From the NCBI GenBank assembly GCA_905182305.1, contig CAJJBB010000007.1, positions 1 through 64,000 on the forward strand: a stretch of 64,000 nucleotides of DNA, given 5' to 3'. Position numbers and translations under genes: made by a program. This DNA comes from Flavobacteria bacterium MS024-2A. Its GTDB lineage: Bacteria > Bacteroidota > Bacteroidia > Flavobacteriales > Flavobacteriaceae. Under the pieces are notes generated by a model. That model was not told where the DNA came from, ran no database searches, and saw only the letters and a program-made list of their open reading frames with translations. Position 1 is the stretch's first letter, and each line of letters begins with the position of its first letter. Positions 38,855 through 49,630 of this stretch are shown here, one piece after another.

Positions 38855-40341
38855 AATATTTGTTTAAAGTTTAAATGTTCAATTAATTTGTTTATTCTTT
38901 TTAAAGATACTTCTTTCCCCAAAACAGAACAAACTTTAAAAATGTCAGGGCCCGTAAGTTTTCCCACGAGTGCTAATCTAAACGACTGCATTAATATCCC
39001 CATAGAGACTTCATTTTTTTTGCTCCATGATATTATTTGTTCCTGAAATAAATCAACATCATCTTCTTCTATTAATGTTTTCTTTATTTGTTCTAGTACA
39101 GCTTTGGGGTTTTTGTCGTTAATTTTCTCAATCACTTTTTCATCGTAAGGATATGTGCTTTCTATAAAAGTCAATTCGTCTTTTATATCATCAAGAATAT
39201 TTAGCCTCTCCTTAACCAATCTAATTAGCGAGAGGTGTTTGTTTTCTTCAAACGGAGATAATAGTTCTTTTACCCTGCTTACCGAATAAATTTCTTCGAC
39301 ACTCATTTTTTGTAATTGCTGCTGATTTATCCACTTTGCTTTTTCATAGTCAAATCGAGCCCCTCCTTTTTGAACCCCTTTTGTGTTAAATGCTTTTTCT
39401 AATTCCTTTAATGAATACACCTCTTTTTCTATTCCTTCATTCCAACCCAGTAATGCTAGATAATTTACCATTCCACTTGCCAAAAACCCCATTTCTCTAA
39501 ACCCAGGGGTTTCTTTTCCCCATTTTAGTGGAAATACTGGATAACCATCTTTATCACCATCTCTTTTAGACAACTTACCCTTACCTACAGTCTTAAGTAT
39601 TAATGGGAGGTGCATGAATTCAGGTGTTTCCCATCCAAAAGCAGTATAAATTAATTTATGGATTGGCAGTGAAGGCAACCACTCTTCCCCACGAATTACA
39701 CAGGTAATTTCCATTAGATGATCATCAACAACATTGGCAAAGTGATATGTCGGCATTCCATCGCTTTTCATTAAAATTTTGTCATCCAAAGTGTCGGTTT
39801 TAACCCTGACAACCCCTCTTATTAGATCTTTTACAATGACCGTTTGATTCGATTCTACCTTAAGCCTTATTACAAACTCTTTTTTTAACGCTTCTGTTGT
39901 TTCTTTTTCTGTTAATGTAAGACTGTTTTTGAATTGTAACCTGTTCTGATGACCATACTTAAAAGTTTCGCCTTTTTTTTCTGCTTCTTTTCTTTCCTCG
40001 TTAAGACGTTCAGCTTTATCAAAAGCGTAATATGCGGCGCCTTTTTTTATAAGGGTCTGTATGTGATCTGCATAAATATTTTTTCGTTCACTTTGACGGT
40101 ATGGTCCAAATTCACCGCCGTTTTTTGGCCCTTCATCTGGGTTCATTCCACACCATTCCAACGCCTCCTGTATATAGTCTTCACTTCCCTCCACAGATCT
40201 ATTTTGATCAGTGTCTTCTATTCGGAGCACAAACACCCCGGCCTTTTTTTTGGCAAACAAGTAATTAAATAAAGCGGTTCTCAATCCACCAATATGTAAA
40301 GGGCCTGTTGGGCTAGGCGCAAAACGCACACGTGTTTTCAT
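38851..40341 (-). CDS. gltX: Glutamyl-tRNA synthetase
   Basis: MKTRVRFAPSPTGPLHIGGLRTALFNYLFA; KLSKRDGD. Start set at MKTRVRF rather than the longer ORF-track start. Confidence 0.95.
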   Translation of the reverse strand: MKTRVRFAPSPTGPLHIGGLRTALFNYLFAKKKAGVFVLRIEDTDQNRSVEGSEDYIQEALEWCGMNPDEGPKNGGEFGPYRQSERKNIYADHIQTLIKKGAAYYAFDKAERLNEERKEAEKKGETFKYGHQNRLQFKNSLTLTEKETTEALKKEFVIRLKVESNQTVIVKDLIRGVVRVKTDTLDDKILMKSDGMPTYHFANVVDDHLMEITCVIRGEEWLPSLPIHKLIYTAFGWETPEFMHLPLILKTVGKGKLSKRDGDKDGYPVFPLKWGKETPGFREMGFLASGMVNYLALLGWNEGIEKEVYSLKELEKAFNTKGVQKGGARFDYEKAKWINQQQLQKMSVEEIYSVSRVKELLSPFEENKHLSLIRLVKERLNILDDIKDELTFIESTYPYDEKVIEKINDKNPKAVLEQIKKTLIEEDDVDLFQEQIISWSKKNEVSMGILMQSFRLALVGKLTGPDIFKVCSVLGKEVSLKRINKLIEHLNFKQIL

Positions 40342-40465
40342 TTTTTTTTTCAAATATAATCTCTTCTTATCGATATACATTAGTCTCCCATCCAAAACAT
40401 GTATATTTGCAAAAAACAGTAACATCATAGTTTTTAATAACATACCAGATTACCTCAATACTAAA

Positions 40466-40849
40466 TTGATCCAAGATTCACTTCAGGCATTTGTTTCGGA
40501 CTATGGCTATTCTATAGATAGACTTTCATATAACTTTATTTCTAAAGAAGCCATGCTCGCACTTAACATTAAACACCTTAACCACTCTACACACACAGAT
40601 ATAATAAGTTTTGATTATTCCTCAAAGCTCACCCTTAGGGCAGAGTTTTTTGTTTCTCCCTGGGCTGTTTCACGATCAGCTGACGACCTCTCTCAAAGCA
40701 TTGTAAATGAGATGCTTAGGGTCATTTCTCATGGTGTTTTACATTGCGTAGGTTTTAACGATAAAAGCGATTCTGATAAAAGTTTAATGCGCCTTGAAGA
40801 AAACAAGTTTATTAACATGTTCCACGTGAAACCTACACTCCATGTTTGA
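40466..40849 (+). CDS. ybeY: rRNA maturation RNase YbeY
   Basis: LNIKHLNHSTHTDIISFDYS; VISHGVLHCVGFNDKSDSDKSLM (HGxLHxxGxxH/N-type metal motif). Confidence 0.85.
   Translation: MIQDSLQAFVSDYGYSIDRLSYNFISKEAMLALNIKHLNHSTHTDIISFDYSSKLTLRAEFFVSPWAVSRSADDLSQSIVNEMLRVISHGVLHCVGFNDKSDSDKSLMRLEENKFINMFHVKPTLHV
40818..40833. promoter_or_regulatory. parS-like site 1: TGTTCCACGTGAAACC
   Basis: One or two mismatches from canonical TGTTTCACGTGAAACA; lies inside the 3' end of ybeY. Confidence 0.7.
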
Positions 40850-42713
40850 TTCTAAATACGATGTTATTGTCGTTGGCGCTGGCCATGCTGGCTGTGAAGC
40901 TGCTGCTGCTGCCGCAAACCTAGGTTCCTCAACTCTTCTTATAACGATGAACCTTCAAACCATCGCCCAGATGTCATGTAATCCAGCTATGGGTGGAATT
41001 GCAAAAGGCCAAATTGTAAGAGAAATAGACGCTCTAGGCGGTTATAGCGGAATTGTTTCAGACAGAAGCGCGATTCAATATAAAATGCTCAACCAATCCA
41101 AGGGCCCTGCCATGTGGAGCCCAAGGGTTCAGTCCGACAGAAGCATGTTCAGTCTTGAGTGGCGCTCTATGCTTGAGAAAACACCAAATTTAGATTTTTA
41201 TCAAGAAACGGTTGTTGATCTAATTGTCGAGAACCAAAAGATCCAGGGCGTTATCACCTCTCTTGGCATTAAAATTTATGCCAAATCTGTGGTTTTAACA
41301 AACGGAACATTTCTTAATGGCCTTATTCATATTGGTGAAAAAAACTTTGGGGGTGGACGTGCAGGTGAATCCGCGTCTGTTGGTTTAACAGCTGTTCTGG
41401 AAAGTATCGGTTTTGTTTCCGGACGAATGAAAACTGGAACCCCACCAAGGGTTGATGGCCGGTCTTTGGACTATTCAAAAATGTCGGAACAACCGGGAGA
41501 TTTAAATCCCTCAAAATTCTCTTTTACGGATTTAACCAAACCATTGTCTAATCAAATTAGTTGTCATATTACTCACACGAATTTGGATGTTCATGATATT
41601 CTCCGCTCCGGTTTTGGTCGTTCCCCGATGTTTAACGGAGCCATTAAAAGTACGGGGCCACGCTATTGCCCTTCAATTGAAGACAAGATTGATCGCTTTA
41701 GTGATAAATCTCAACATCAAATTTTTGTTGAACCTGAAGGATGGAACACCGTAGAGGTCTATGTTAATGGTTTTTCAACTTCTCTTCCAGAAGACATACA
41801 ATACAAAGCTCTTAAGTCCGTTTCTGGCTTTGAAAACGTTAAGTTTTTCAGACCCGGATATGCTATCGAATATGACTACTTTCAACCTACCCAGCTTTTC
41901 CACAGCCTAGAAACAAAAGCCGTACAAAACCTTTTTTTTGCAGGCCAAATTAATGGTACAACCGGATATGAAGAAGCTGGTGCACAGGGAATTATTGCAG
42001 GGATTAATGCTCACCAAAACAACAAAGACCTTCCTCCTTTTGTCTTGGGCAGAGAAGAGGCATACATAGGAGTTCTTATAGACGATCTAATCCTCAAGGG
42101 AACTGAGGAACCATATCGTATGTTCACCTCTAGAGCCGAATACAGAACTCTTTTGCGTCAAGACAACGCAGACGAACGCTTAACTCCTAGAGCACACTCT
42201 ATTGGACTAGTTAATGATGAGCGCTTAAAAAAACTAGAAACAAAAAACCAACAACGCAAAAACCTTGTGTCTTTTTTAAAAAAAACCAGTTATAACCTTA
42301 AGATTGCAAATGTTGTTTTAGAGTCTAAAAGATCAGACACCGTTAAACAAACGGATAAGTTTGCCAAATTACTGTCAAGACCAGCGATTACCAGAAAGGA
42401 ACTTGACTACTTTCCTGAAATAAAGAGATATATAGCTCAGGAAGATATTACAGACGCTGTTTTTGAACAAGCTGAAGTTGAGATTAAATATGCCGGTTAC
42501 ATTGAGAAAGAGCGACGCAATGCGGATAAATTAAAACGTCTAGAAAACATTAAGATTCCTAAAGACTTTGATTTTGAAATTTTAGCCTCCCTTTCTTTCG
42601 AGGCTAAAGAAAAGCTTAACAAGTTGCGGCCAAGCACACTGGCTCAAGCTTCGCGCATCAGTGGGATTAATCCTAGTGACATAAGCGTTCTCTTGGTTTC
42701 AATGGGAAGATAA
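40842..42713 (+). CDS. mnmG: tRNA uridine-5-carboxymethylaminomethyl modification enzyme MnmG/GidA
   Basis: YDVIVVGAGHAGCEAAAAAANLG; CNPAMGGIAKGQIVREIDALGG; GTFLNGLIHIGEKNFGGGRAGE. Confidence 0.97.
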   Translation: MFDSKYDVIVVGAGHAGCEAAAAAANLGSSTLLITMNLQTIAQMSCNPAMGGIAKGQIVREIDALGGYSGIVSDRSAIQYKMLNQSKGPAMWSPRVQSDRSMFSLEWRSMLEKTPNLDFYQETVVDLIVENQKIQGVITSLGIKIYAKSVVLTNGTFLNGLIHIGEKNFGGGRAGESASVGLTAVLESIGFVSGRMKTGTPPRVDGRSLDYSKMSEQPGDLNPSKFSFTDLTKPLSNQISCHITHTNLDVHDILRSGFGRSPMFNGAIKSTGPRYCPSIEDKIDRFSDKSQHQIFVEPEGWNTVEVYVNGFSTSLPEDIQYKALKSVSGFENVKFFRPGYAIEYDYFQPTQLFHSLETKAVQNLFFAGQINGTTGYEEAGAQGIIAGINAHQNNKDLPPFVLGREEAYIGVLIDDLILKGTEEPYRMFTSRAEYRTLLRQDNADERLTPRAHSIGLVNDERLKKLETKNQQRKNLVSFLKKTSYNLKIANVVLESKRSDTVKQTDKFAKLLSRPAITRKELDYFPEIKRYIAQEDITDAVFEQAEVEIKYAGYIEKERRNADKLKRLENIKIPKDFDFEILASLSFEAKEKLNKLRPSTLAQASRISGINPSDISVLLVSMGR

Positions 42714-43577
42714 ATGTTTCACGTGGAACACATGATAAAGAAAGAATTCTCCTTTAAGGCAAAAGACCATCTGGTTTCCAAAGAAATCTTTGAGATCAAA
42801 TGGAACGAAAAAGGCAATTATGCAGAGACAAGTCTTCCAAAAGGCATAGTTCTCTCACGCTATTATGAAACAGAGGATTATAATTCACACAAGACAGAAA
42901 CAAAGACGATTTTAGATTTACTATATAAAACAGTTCAAAAAAGCATGCTGTTTTATAAGGAAGGATTCGTTAGGCCTCAAATAAAAGGCAATGTTCTTGA
43001 TATGGGTGGAGGCGTTGGTGTTTTCGCAGCTTATTTAGCACACAGAAAATTTGAGACTACCGTGGTTGAGCCGAGCAAAAAAGGACATGAAGCATGCACT
43101 AAAAAAGGGCTTAACACCTATCTTTCTGTTGCGGATCTACCTAAAACAAAGCGATATTCTGCCATAACTATGTGGCATGTTTTAGAGCACTTAACCTCCC
43201 CAGAGAAAATACTTCAAGAATTACACACCCTGATGGAGGCAGATGCGCTGCTGATTGTTGCCGTTCCAAATTTTAATAGCCACGATGCCAGATATTATGC
43301 CTCAGAATGGGCGGCGTTAGACGTTCCAAGGCATCTATGGCATTTTACACACAAGGGCTTGATGGACTTGGTAGAGCCACTGGGCTTTGTGTTTAAGGCA
43401 CAAAAGCCTTTATGGGTTGACGTTTTTTACATTTCTTATCTTTCAGAAAAAAACAGGAACAAAAAACTTTCTTTTTTAAGGGGTTTACTAGTTGGAATTA
43501 TATGCACTTTTAGGGCCTTGTTTGATGGCGAACACTCTTCAAACATTTATGTTTTTGAGAAAAAAACTATTCACTAG
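42714..43577 (+). CDS. Class I SAM-dependent methyltransferase
   Basis: NVLDMGGGVGVFAAYLA; ITMWHVLEHLTSPEKIL; VPNFNSHDARYYASEWAALDVPRHLWHFT. Confidence 0.9.
   Translation: MFHVEHMIKKEFSFKAKDHLVSKEIFEIKWNEKGNYAETSLPKGIVLSRYYETEDYNSHKTETKTILDLLYKTVQKSMLFYKEGFVRPQIKGNVLDMGGGVGVFAAYLAHRKFETTVVEPSKKGHEACTKKGLNTYLSVADLPKTKRYSAITMWHVLEHLTSPEKILQELHTLMEADALLIVAVPNFNSHDARYYASEWAALDVPRHLWHFTHKGLMDLVEPLGFVFKAQKPLWVDVFYISYLSEKNRNKKLSFLRGLLVGIICTFRALFDGEHSSNIYVFEKKTIH
42715..42730. promoter_or_regulatory. parS-like site 2: TGTTTCACGTGGAACA
   Basis: One mismatch from TGTTTCACGTGAAACA; overlaps the methyltransferase start codon. Confidence 0.75.
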
Positions 43578-44682
43578 CCTTTTTCAATAGTCTTGTTAAT
43601 TGAAGGCTTAACTCGGTAAAAACCATTTTTGCATTTGCATTTCGTGTGATGTGATAATTGCTTTTTTCAAACAAAGTGATTAGTTCATTTATGTTTTCAC
43701 TGTTTACAAATGGCCCAAGTTTATTTATGTCAAAACTATTCTCAGATTTAAAGTGCACTAAATCACCCAATGAATAATTCAATAAAAAGGCATCCCTTAT
43801 AAATCTGATACCATATTGTAAAAATGTCTTTTGCTCTTCTCTCCCCAGAACACTTATTTCGCCTGCCCAAGACATCAATTCAACAATAGCGGTGTTATCT
43901 CCACGAACCCTGAGAGAAGTTCTAAGCACTTTTATCAGCAAGGCCTCAACGGCTTTGTTTTGTGAGTTTCCGACTAGGAGACTAAGCTTCCTATAGTCGC
44001 CCTCCGCCTGTTTTACAAGACCTTCTCTGTTAGGAATGTCCTCCTCTAAAGTGTCTAATAGTTCATTTTCATCTATGGGCGGAAGAGGCACTAATTGGCA
44101 CCTTGAAAGAAGGGTAGCTAATAACTGATCACTCGATTCAGCAACAAGAATAAAAAAAGTTTTTTTGGGAGGCTCTTCGAGTAGTTTGAGAAACGCATTT
44201 GAGGCCTCTTTATTCATTTTTTCGACACCCCACAAAACACAAATTTTATTTCCTCCGGAATACGATTTAAGATAGATCTTTTTGTGCAAGGCATTTATCT
44301 CGTTTACACCGATTAAGCCTTGTTTATTCCCGACATCAATAGACTCAAACCAATTGGCATAATTTCCATATGGATTGTCATTTAGAAACGCCGCCCATTC
44401 CAGGCCGTAATCACAAGCCAAAACAATTTTTTCAGCACCTTTTTTCACAACTGGATACAAAAAGTGTAAGTCAGGATGTTGAATCTTTTCTCCAAGCGTT
44501 TTATTAATTTCCTGAGAGGAATCTATTTTTAACATTTGAAGTGCAAAACTTAAAGCTAATGGAAGAACACCATACCCAGAGGCGCCTGTAAAAAGCTGAG
44601 CATGAGGAACTTGACTAGAAGCTAGAAGGTGTTCTAGTTGCTTTTTTATTTTTTTTTGTCCAGTTACATGTGACCAAATCAT
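43567..44682 (-). CDS. holB: DNA polymerase III subunit delta'
   Basis: IWSHVTGQKKIKKQLEHLLASSQVPHAQLFTGASGYG; EASNAFLKLLEEPPKKTFFILVAESSDQLLATLLSRCQ. Confidence 0.9.
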   Translation of the reverse strand: MIWSHVTGQKKIKKQLEHLLASSQVPHAQLFTGASGYGVLPLALSFALQMLKIDSSQEINKTLGEKIQHPDLHFLYPVVKKGAEKIVLACDYGLEWAAFLNDNPYGNYANWFESIDVGNKQGLIGVNEINALHKKIYLKSYSGGNKICVLWGVEKMNKEASNAFLKLLEEPPKKTFFILVAESSDQLLATLLSRCQLVPLPPIDENELLDTLEEDIPNREGLVKQAEGDYRKLSLLVGNSQNKAVEALLIKVLRTSLRVRGDNTAIVELMSWAGEISVLGREEQKTFLQYGIRFIRDAFLLNYSLGDLVHFKSENSFDINKLGPFVNSENINELITLFEKSNYHITRNANAKMVFTELSLQLTRLLKKASE

Positions 44683-44793
44683 TTTTCAAAGATACACTTA
44701 CTGATGTTTTTTATGAAGCCTGTTGCCACATCTTTATAAAAAATGACTTGACAGCGATTAGCAATATTGTATTTTTAAGAAAAATTTTTATAA

Positions 44794-45981
44794 ATGCGCA
44801 CCCTACAATACCAAAACTTTAAAAATCAGCGAGTAATAATTCGCGTTGATTTTAATGTACCCTTAAACGATTCACAAGAAGTTACTGACCTTACTCGAAT
44901 TGAGGCAGCAAACCCAACAATCCAGCACATTATATCTCAAGGAGGAAGCTGCATTCTATTGTCGCATTTAGGGCGCCCCAAGGGGAACGACCCAAAACTC
45001 TCATTATCACATATCCTAAAAAGTGTTTCATCGGTTTTGGGGCTACCTGTTGATTTCTGTAGCACAACAATAGGAGAAGAAGCGGAGGCCGCAACCAAAG
45101 CACTTCAGCCAGGAGGCGTTTTGCTTATGGAAAACTTAAGATACCACGAAGAGGAAATGTCAGGAGACATAACGTTCTCAAAAAACCTATCAAAACTCGG
45201 CACTTTCTATGTAAACGATGCCTTCGGAACCGCTCACCGTGCGCATGCATCAACAAGTATTATCGCACAATTTTTTAAAGAAAAAAAGTGTTTTGGAAGC
45301 CTTTTAGAAAAGGAAGTATTGGCTATTGAAAAGGTTATGGACAAGGGAGAATCTCCAATTTTAGCAATTTTAGGGGGCGCTAAGGTTTCCTCTAAAATAA
45401 CAATTATTGAGAGCCTATTAGACAAAATAGACCATTTAATTATTGGCGGAGGAATGGTTTACACTTTTACTAAAGCATTAGGAGGAAAGGTTGGAAATTC
45501 AATTTGTGAGCCTGATTATTGTGAATATGCTTTGGAGCTATTAGAAAAAGCAAAAACAAAGGGAGTAAAGATTCATCTGCCAGTTGATGTATTAGCAGGA
45601 GATGATTTTAGCAACAATGCTTCTCAAAAAACATTTGATGTAATGGAAATACCCGAAGGGTGGGAAGCAATGGATGCAGGCCCCAAAAGCCAGACCATTT
45701 TTAATGATATAATCCTTGGCTGTAAAACCATACTATGGAATGGACCAATGGGCGTTTTTGAGTTTCCGAATTTTGCTAAAGGAACTATCGCTGCAGGAAA
45801 TTCTATTGCAGCAGCAACAAAAGCAGGGGCCTTTTCGCTTGTAGGTGGCGGAGACTCTGTCGCAGCAGTTAAGCAGTTTGGTTTTGAAAATAAAATGAGC
45901 TATATCAGCACAGGAGGCGGAGCTATGCTTGAAAGTCTAGAGGGCAAAACACTTCCAGGGATTGCGGCTCTTAATAAATAA
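44794..45981 (+). CDS. pgk: Phosphoglycerate kinase
   Basis: VIIRVDFNVPLN; ILLSHLGRPKG; AILGGAKVSSKI; GGGDSVAAV. Confidence 0.97.
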   Translation: MRTLQYQNFKNQRVIIRVDFNVPLNDSQEVTDLTRIEAANPTIQHIISQGGSCILLSHLGRPKGNDPKLSLSHILKSVSSVLGLPVDFCSTTIGEEAEAATKALQPGGVLLMENLRYHEEEMSGDITFSKNLSKLGTFYVNDAFGTAHRAHASTSIIAQFFKEKKCFGSLLEKEVLAIEKVMDKGESPILAILGGAKVSSKITIIESLLDKIDHLIIGGGMVYTFTKALGGKVGNSICEPDYCEYALELLEKAKTKGVKIHLPVDVLAGDDFSNNASQKTFDVMEIPEGWEAMDAGPKSQTIFNDIILGCKTILWNGPMGVFEFPNFAKGTIAAGNSIAAATKAGAFSLVGGGDSVAAVKQFGFENKMSYISTGGGAMLESLEGKTLPGIAALNK

Positions 45982-45984
45982 TTT

Positions 45985-46956
45985 ATGAAAAAAACAGCGG
46001 CAATTCTTTTGTTGGCAGTAATAATATGTTGCACAAATAATTCTAATAAAAACAGAGCTTTTGTACCCTCTTCAAGTGGGAATTTAAATAATGTTACGGT
46101 TATTATGCCTCAAAAAGAGTGGCAAGGTAATTTAGGAGACCAGGTAAGAGAAGCCCTTGAAGAAATTTATGAAGGTCTTCCTTTGGACGAGCCCCAGTTC
46201 TCAATAGTATACATGAACCCAAAGGCATTTACTGGATTTGCTCGCCAAAACAGAAATATTATTTGGTTTAGAAAAGATTCTCTAGAAGGATTTAGGATGA
46301 GTCAAAATCAATTTGCACGGCCACAAATCGTCGCTAAAGTTATTGGATTGGACAGTGAAAGCCAAGCATTTTATTTCAAAGAAAACAGTCTCTTAATTAA
46401 GCAAAGTATTAGCGAAAACGAACGTTTAGAAAAGCTAAGAAGAATTAAAAAGGCACCTACAAAAGAAAAAAGCTTGACAGAACGTTTTGGAATTTCGCTT
46501 ACTTATCCATCAGCTTATAAAACAGTAAAAGACACCACAAATTTTGTTTGGATCCAAAAAGAAGTTAGAAAAGGACATCTTAATATTATTGCATACACCC
46601 TTCCAGAAAACGCACTTGAAGGAAGCTTTAGTAGCAGGATTTTAGACATCAGAGACTCAATAGGAAAAGCACATGTTCCGGGGAGACTCAAAGGAACCCA
46701 TTTAATTACCGAACGCGCCTTCAAACCGTATTTTTACAAGGCAAAAATTGATGGAAAAATGAGTTACTTAACAAAAGGGACCTGGGAGGTTGCCAATGAT
46801 TATATGGCTGGACCCTTTGTCAATTATATGGTAAGAGATAGTATTGAAAAAAGATGGATGGTTATAGAAGGATTTACATTTGCACCTTCGGCAAGTAAAA
46901 GAGACTATATGTTTGAATTAAACACAATTATCAATACACTTGAGAAAATAGACTAG
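45985..46956 (+). CDS. DUF4837-type lipoprotein
   Basis: LLLAVIICC lipobox; [31 protein letters not shown]; pgk-adjacent position. Confidence 0.75.
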   Translation: MKKTAAILLLAVIICCTNNSNKNRAFVPSSSGNLNNVTVIMPQKEWQGNLGDQVREALEEIYEGLPLDEPQFSIVYMNPKAFTGFARQNRNIIWFRKDSLEGFRMSQNQFARPQIVAKVIGLDSESQAFYFKENSLLIKQSISENERLEKLRRIKKAPTKEKSLTERFGISLTYPSAYKTVKDTTNFVWIQKEVRKGHLNIIAYTLPENALEGSFSSRILDIRDSIGKAHVPGRLKGTHLITERAFKPYFYKAKIDGKMSYLTKGTWEVANDYMAGPFVNYMVRDSIEKRWMVIEGFTFAPSASKRDYMFELNTIINTLEKID

Positions 46957-47147
46957 TCTTTTTTGTCCTCTTCTTTAGCGGATTGTTCACCTTCTTTAGT
47001 TGCATTTTTAAATTCCTTAATTCCACTACCCAATCCTTTCATTAGTTCAGGAATTTTACGTCCTCCAAACAACAATAAAACGACTGCGATTATTAAAATT
47101 ACTTGTGGTCCTCCTATCATACCTAAAAATGTAAAGTTAAAAAGCAT
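46953..47147 (-). CDS. tatA: Sec-independent translocase TatA
   Basis: [38 protein letters not shown]. Confidence 0.93.
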   Translation of the reverse strand: MLFNFTFLGMIGGPQVILIIAVVLLLFGGRKIPELMKGLGSGIKEFKNATKEGEQSAKEEDKKD

Positions 47148-47255
47148 TTGTATATTATTTTAAAACAAATGTACAGAATTATTTAGTTTCAACTACACAC
47201 AAAATGTATTGGGGTTCTTTTCTCCCGCAAAGGAATCCTTATCTTTGAACAGAAT

Positions 47256-48128
47256 ATGGCAAACCAAGAAAAAAAAGAATCCGGTTTTTTAAAGAAATTA
47301 CTCAGCCGTTATCGGATGGTAATTATCAACGAAGAAACGTTTGAAGAACAGGCACAGGTTCGGGTTTCAAGACTTAACTTCATGATTCTTGTGATTTTGA
47401 TCATTGGCTCCATTTCCACAGCTACGTTTATTACAATTGCCTATACACCACTAAAGGGAATTATCCCTGGATATGACTCTTCAGAATTACGGAAAAAAGC
47501 CATTCAAAACTTATTTACAACAGACTCTTTGATCACTCTTTACAACCAAAACAGCAATTATTTAAATGCGGTAAGATCTGTTCTTAATGGAGACGTTACA
47601 TTTCAAGACCCAGAACTTTCTATAGAAAATGGATTAAATGACCAAGAGTCAAATGCCACCTTTATTCCTCCAATTTTAGAAGATTCTCTGTTGCGTGCTT
47701 TTGTTGCAAAAGAAGACAAATATAATCCCAATGAAACTACAGAAAACGGTATAACCACACTATTGCTCGCTCCAGCAAAAGGACCTATTTCACAACCCTT
47801 TAACTCAGAAGAACTCCATTTCGCAGTTGATATTGTTTTAGAAGAGAACACCCCTATAAAGGCTATAGCAGACGGAACAGTTATTTTTGCCGAGTGGACC
47901 TCTCAAACAGGTTATGTAATAATATTAGAACATATTTCGGGCATGTTGTCCGTTTACAAACACAATGCGAATCTGAACAAAAAACAAGGAGATTCCGTTT
48001 CTGGAGGAGAAGTAATTGCAAGCGCAGGAAATACAGGGGAGTTTACAACAGGATTTCATTTACATTTCGAATTATGGATCGATGGCTATCCAATGAATCC
48101 CACCAATTTTTTTAATTTTTCAAACTGA
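47256..48128 (+). CDS. M23-family metallopeptidase
   Basis: GPISQPFNSEELHFAVDIVLEENTPIKAIADGTVIFA; TTGFHLHFELW. Confidence 0.93.
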   Translation: MANQEKKESGFLKKLLSRYRMVIINEETFEEQAQVRVSRLNFMILVILIIGSISTATFITIAYTPLKGIIPGYDSSELRKKAIQNLFTTDSLITLYNQNSNYLNAVRSVLNGDVTFQDPELSIENGLNDQESNATFIPPILEDSLLRAFVAKEDKYNPNETTENGITTLLLAPAKGPISQPFNSEELHFAVDIVLEENTPIKAIADGTVIFAEWTSQTGYVIILEHISGMLSVYKHNANLNKKQGDSVSGGEVIASAGNTGEFTTGFHLHFELWIDGYPMNPTNFFNFSN

Positions 48129-49630
48129 TGCTGAAATTAATTGGAGCAAAAATCTTTGCAGCCTACGCTCACCAAAAAAACAAAAAATGGATAAACAATC
48201 CTCTTGAAGCACAACAAAAAGTGTTTAAATCACTTCTTCAGGAAGGCATGAAAACCCGTTTTGGAAAAGAACATCATTTTGAGAAAATTCTAACCTCTAA
48301 TGAGTTTTCTTCAGCAGTACCAGTTCGCGACTATGAGGATTTAAAACCCTACATAGATTCTGTTTTGGAAGGGGAAGCCAATGTTCTTTGGCCTGGAAGG
48401 CCATTGTATTATGCAAAGTCGAGCGGAACAACCTCAGGCGCGAAATATATTCCTATTTCTAAAGAATCGATGCCACAACATATTCGAGCGGCTCGTGAAG
48501 CACTTTTAAATTATATTTATAAAACAGGAAAAACATCAGCAATAATAGGGAAGCTTATTTTTTTACAAGGGAGTCCAGTTTTAGAAGACAAAAAAGGAGT
48601 TGCTCTCGGACGTCTTTCAGGAATTGTAGCTCACTATGTACCAAGTTATCTATTAAAAAACCGTCTCCCCAGTTGGGACACAAATTGTATTGAAGATTGG
48701 GAAACTAAAGTCGATGCAATTGTTTCCGAAACGGAAAAGGAAGATATGACGATCATTGGAGGAATCCCTTCATGGGTACAAATGTATTTTGAACGACTTA
48801 CCCTAAAAACAGGGAAAGCAGTAGGAGATTTATTTCCCAATTTCTCTCTTTTTGTATACGGAGGCGTTAACTTTGAGCCCTACAGACCAATTTTCAAGAA
48901 ACTTATTGGCAGAACCCTTGATAGTGTTGAATTTTATCCAGCTTCTGAGGGTTTTTTTGCTTATCAAGATGATCAAAGTGATCGTGGCTTATTACTTTTA
49001 TTAAATCACGGGATTTATTATGAATTCATAAAAGCAGACACTTTTTTTGATAAAAAACCAGAAACGGTTTCTTTAATAAGTGTAAAAACAGGCGTAAATT
49101 ATGTTATGATTATTTCAACTACCGCAGGATTATGGCGATATAACATTGGCGACACGATTCAATTTACAAGCCTTAAGCCTTATCGTGTTATTGTGAGCGG
49201 TAGAATTAAACATTTTATTTCCGCCTTTGGAGAACACGTTATTGTTAGTGAAGTAGAGCAAGCGCTCCAGCAAGTAGTTTCTGGTTCTAAAGAAGAAATC
49301 TTGATTCGGGAGTTTACCGTTGCCCCACAAATTTCTCCCACAGAAGGACTGCCTTTCCACGAATGGTTTATTGAATTCGACGCTCCGCCCAAAGACCTTG
49401 ATCAATTTGCTTTTGAAGTTGACAAAGCAATGATTAATAAAAACATATACTATAAAGATTTAATTGCAGGGAAAATTTTAAGAGCTCTTGTTATTAGACC
49501 GGTTGCAAAAGGGGGGTTTAAAAGCTATATGAAAAGCATAGGAAAGTTAGGAGGCCAAAACAAAGTACCGCGAGTTTCAGACAACCGAAAGATTGCAGAT
49601 CAACTCGATTTAAACACTATGAAATCATGA
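48128..49630 (+). CDS. GH3 (auxin-responsive promoter) family adenylating protein
   Basis: YYAKSSGTTSGAKYIPIS; FYPASEGFFAYQ; YVMIISTTAGLWRYNIGDTIQFTSLKPYRVIVSGRIKHFISAFGEHV. Confidence 0.92.
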   Translation: MLKLIGAKIFAAYAHQKNKKWINNPLEAQQKVFKSLLQEGMKTRFGKEHHFEKILTSNEFSSAVPVRDYEDLKPYIDSVLEGEANVLWPGRPLYYAKSSGTTSGAKYIPISKESMPQHIRAAREALLNYIYKTGKTSAIIGKLIFLQGSPVLEDKKGVALGRLSGIVAHYVPSYLLKNRLPSWDTNCIEDWETKVDAIVSETEKEDMTIIGGIPSWVQMYFERLTLKTGKAVGDLFPNFSLFVYGGVNFEPYRPIFKKLIGRTLDSVEFYPASEGFFAYQDDQSDRGLLLLLNHGIYYEFIKADTFFDKKPETVSLISVKTGVNYVMIISTTAGLWRYNIGDTIQFTSLKPYRVIVSGRIKHFISAFGEHVIVSEVEQALQQVVSGSKEEILIREFTVAPQISPTEGLPFHEWFIEFDAPPKDLDQFAFEVDKAMINKNIYYKDLIAGKILRALVIRPVAKGGFKSYMKSIGKLGGQNKVPRVSDNRKIADQLDLNTMKS

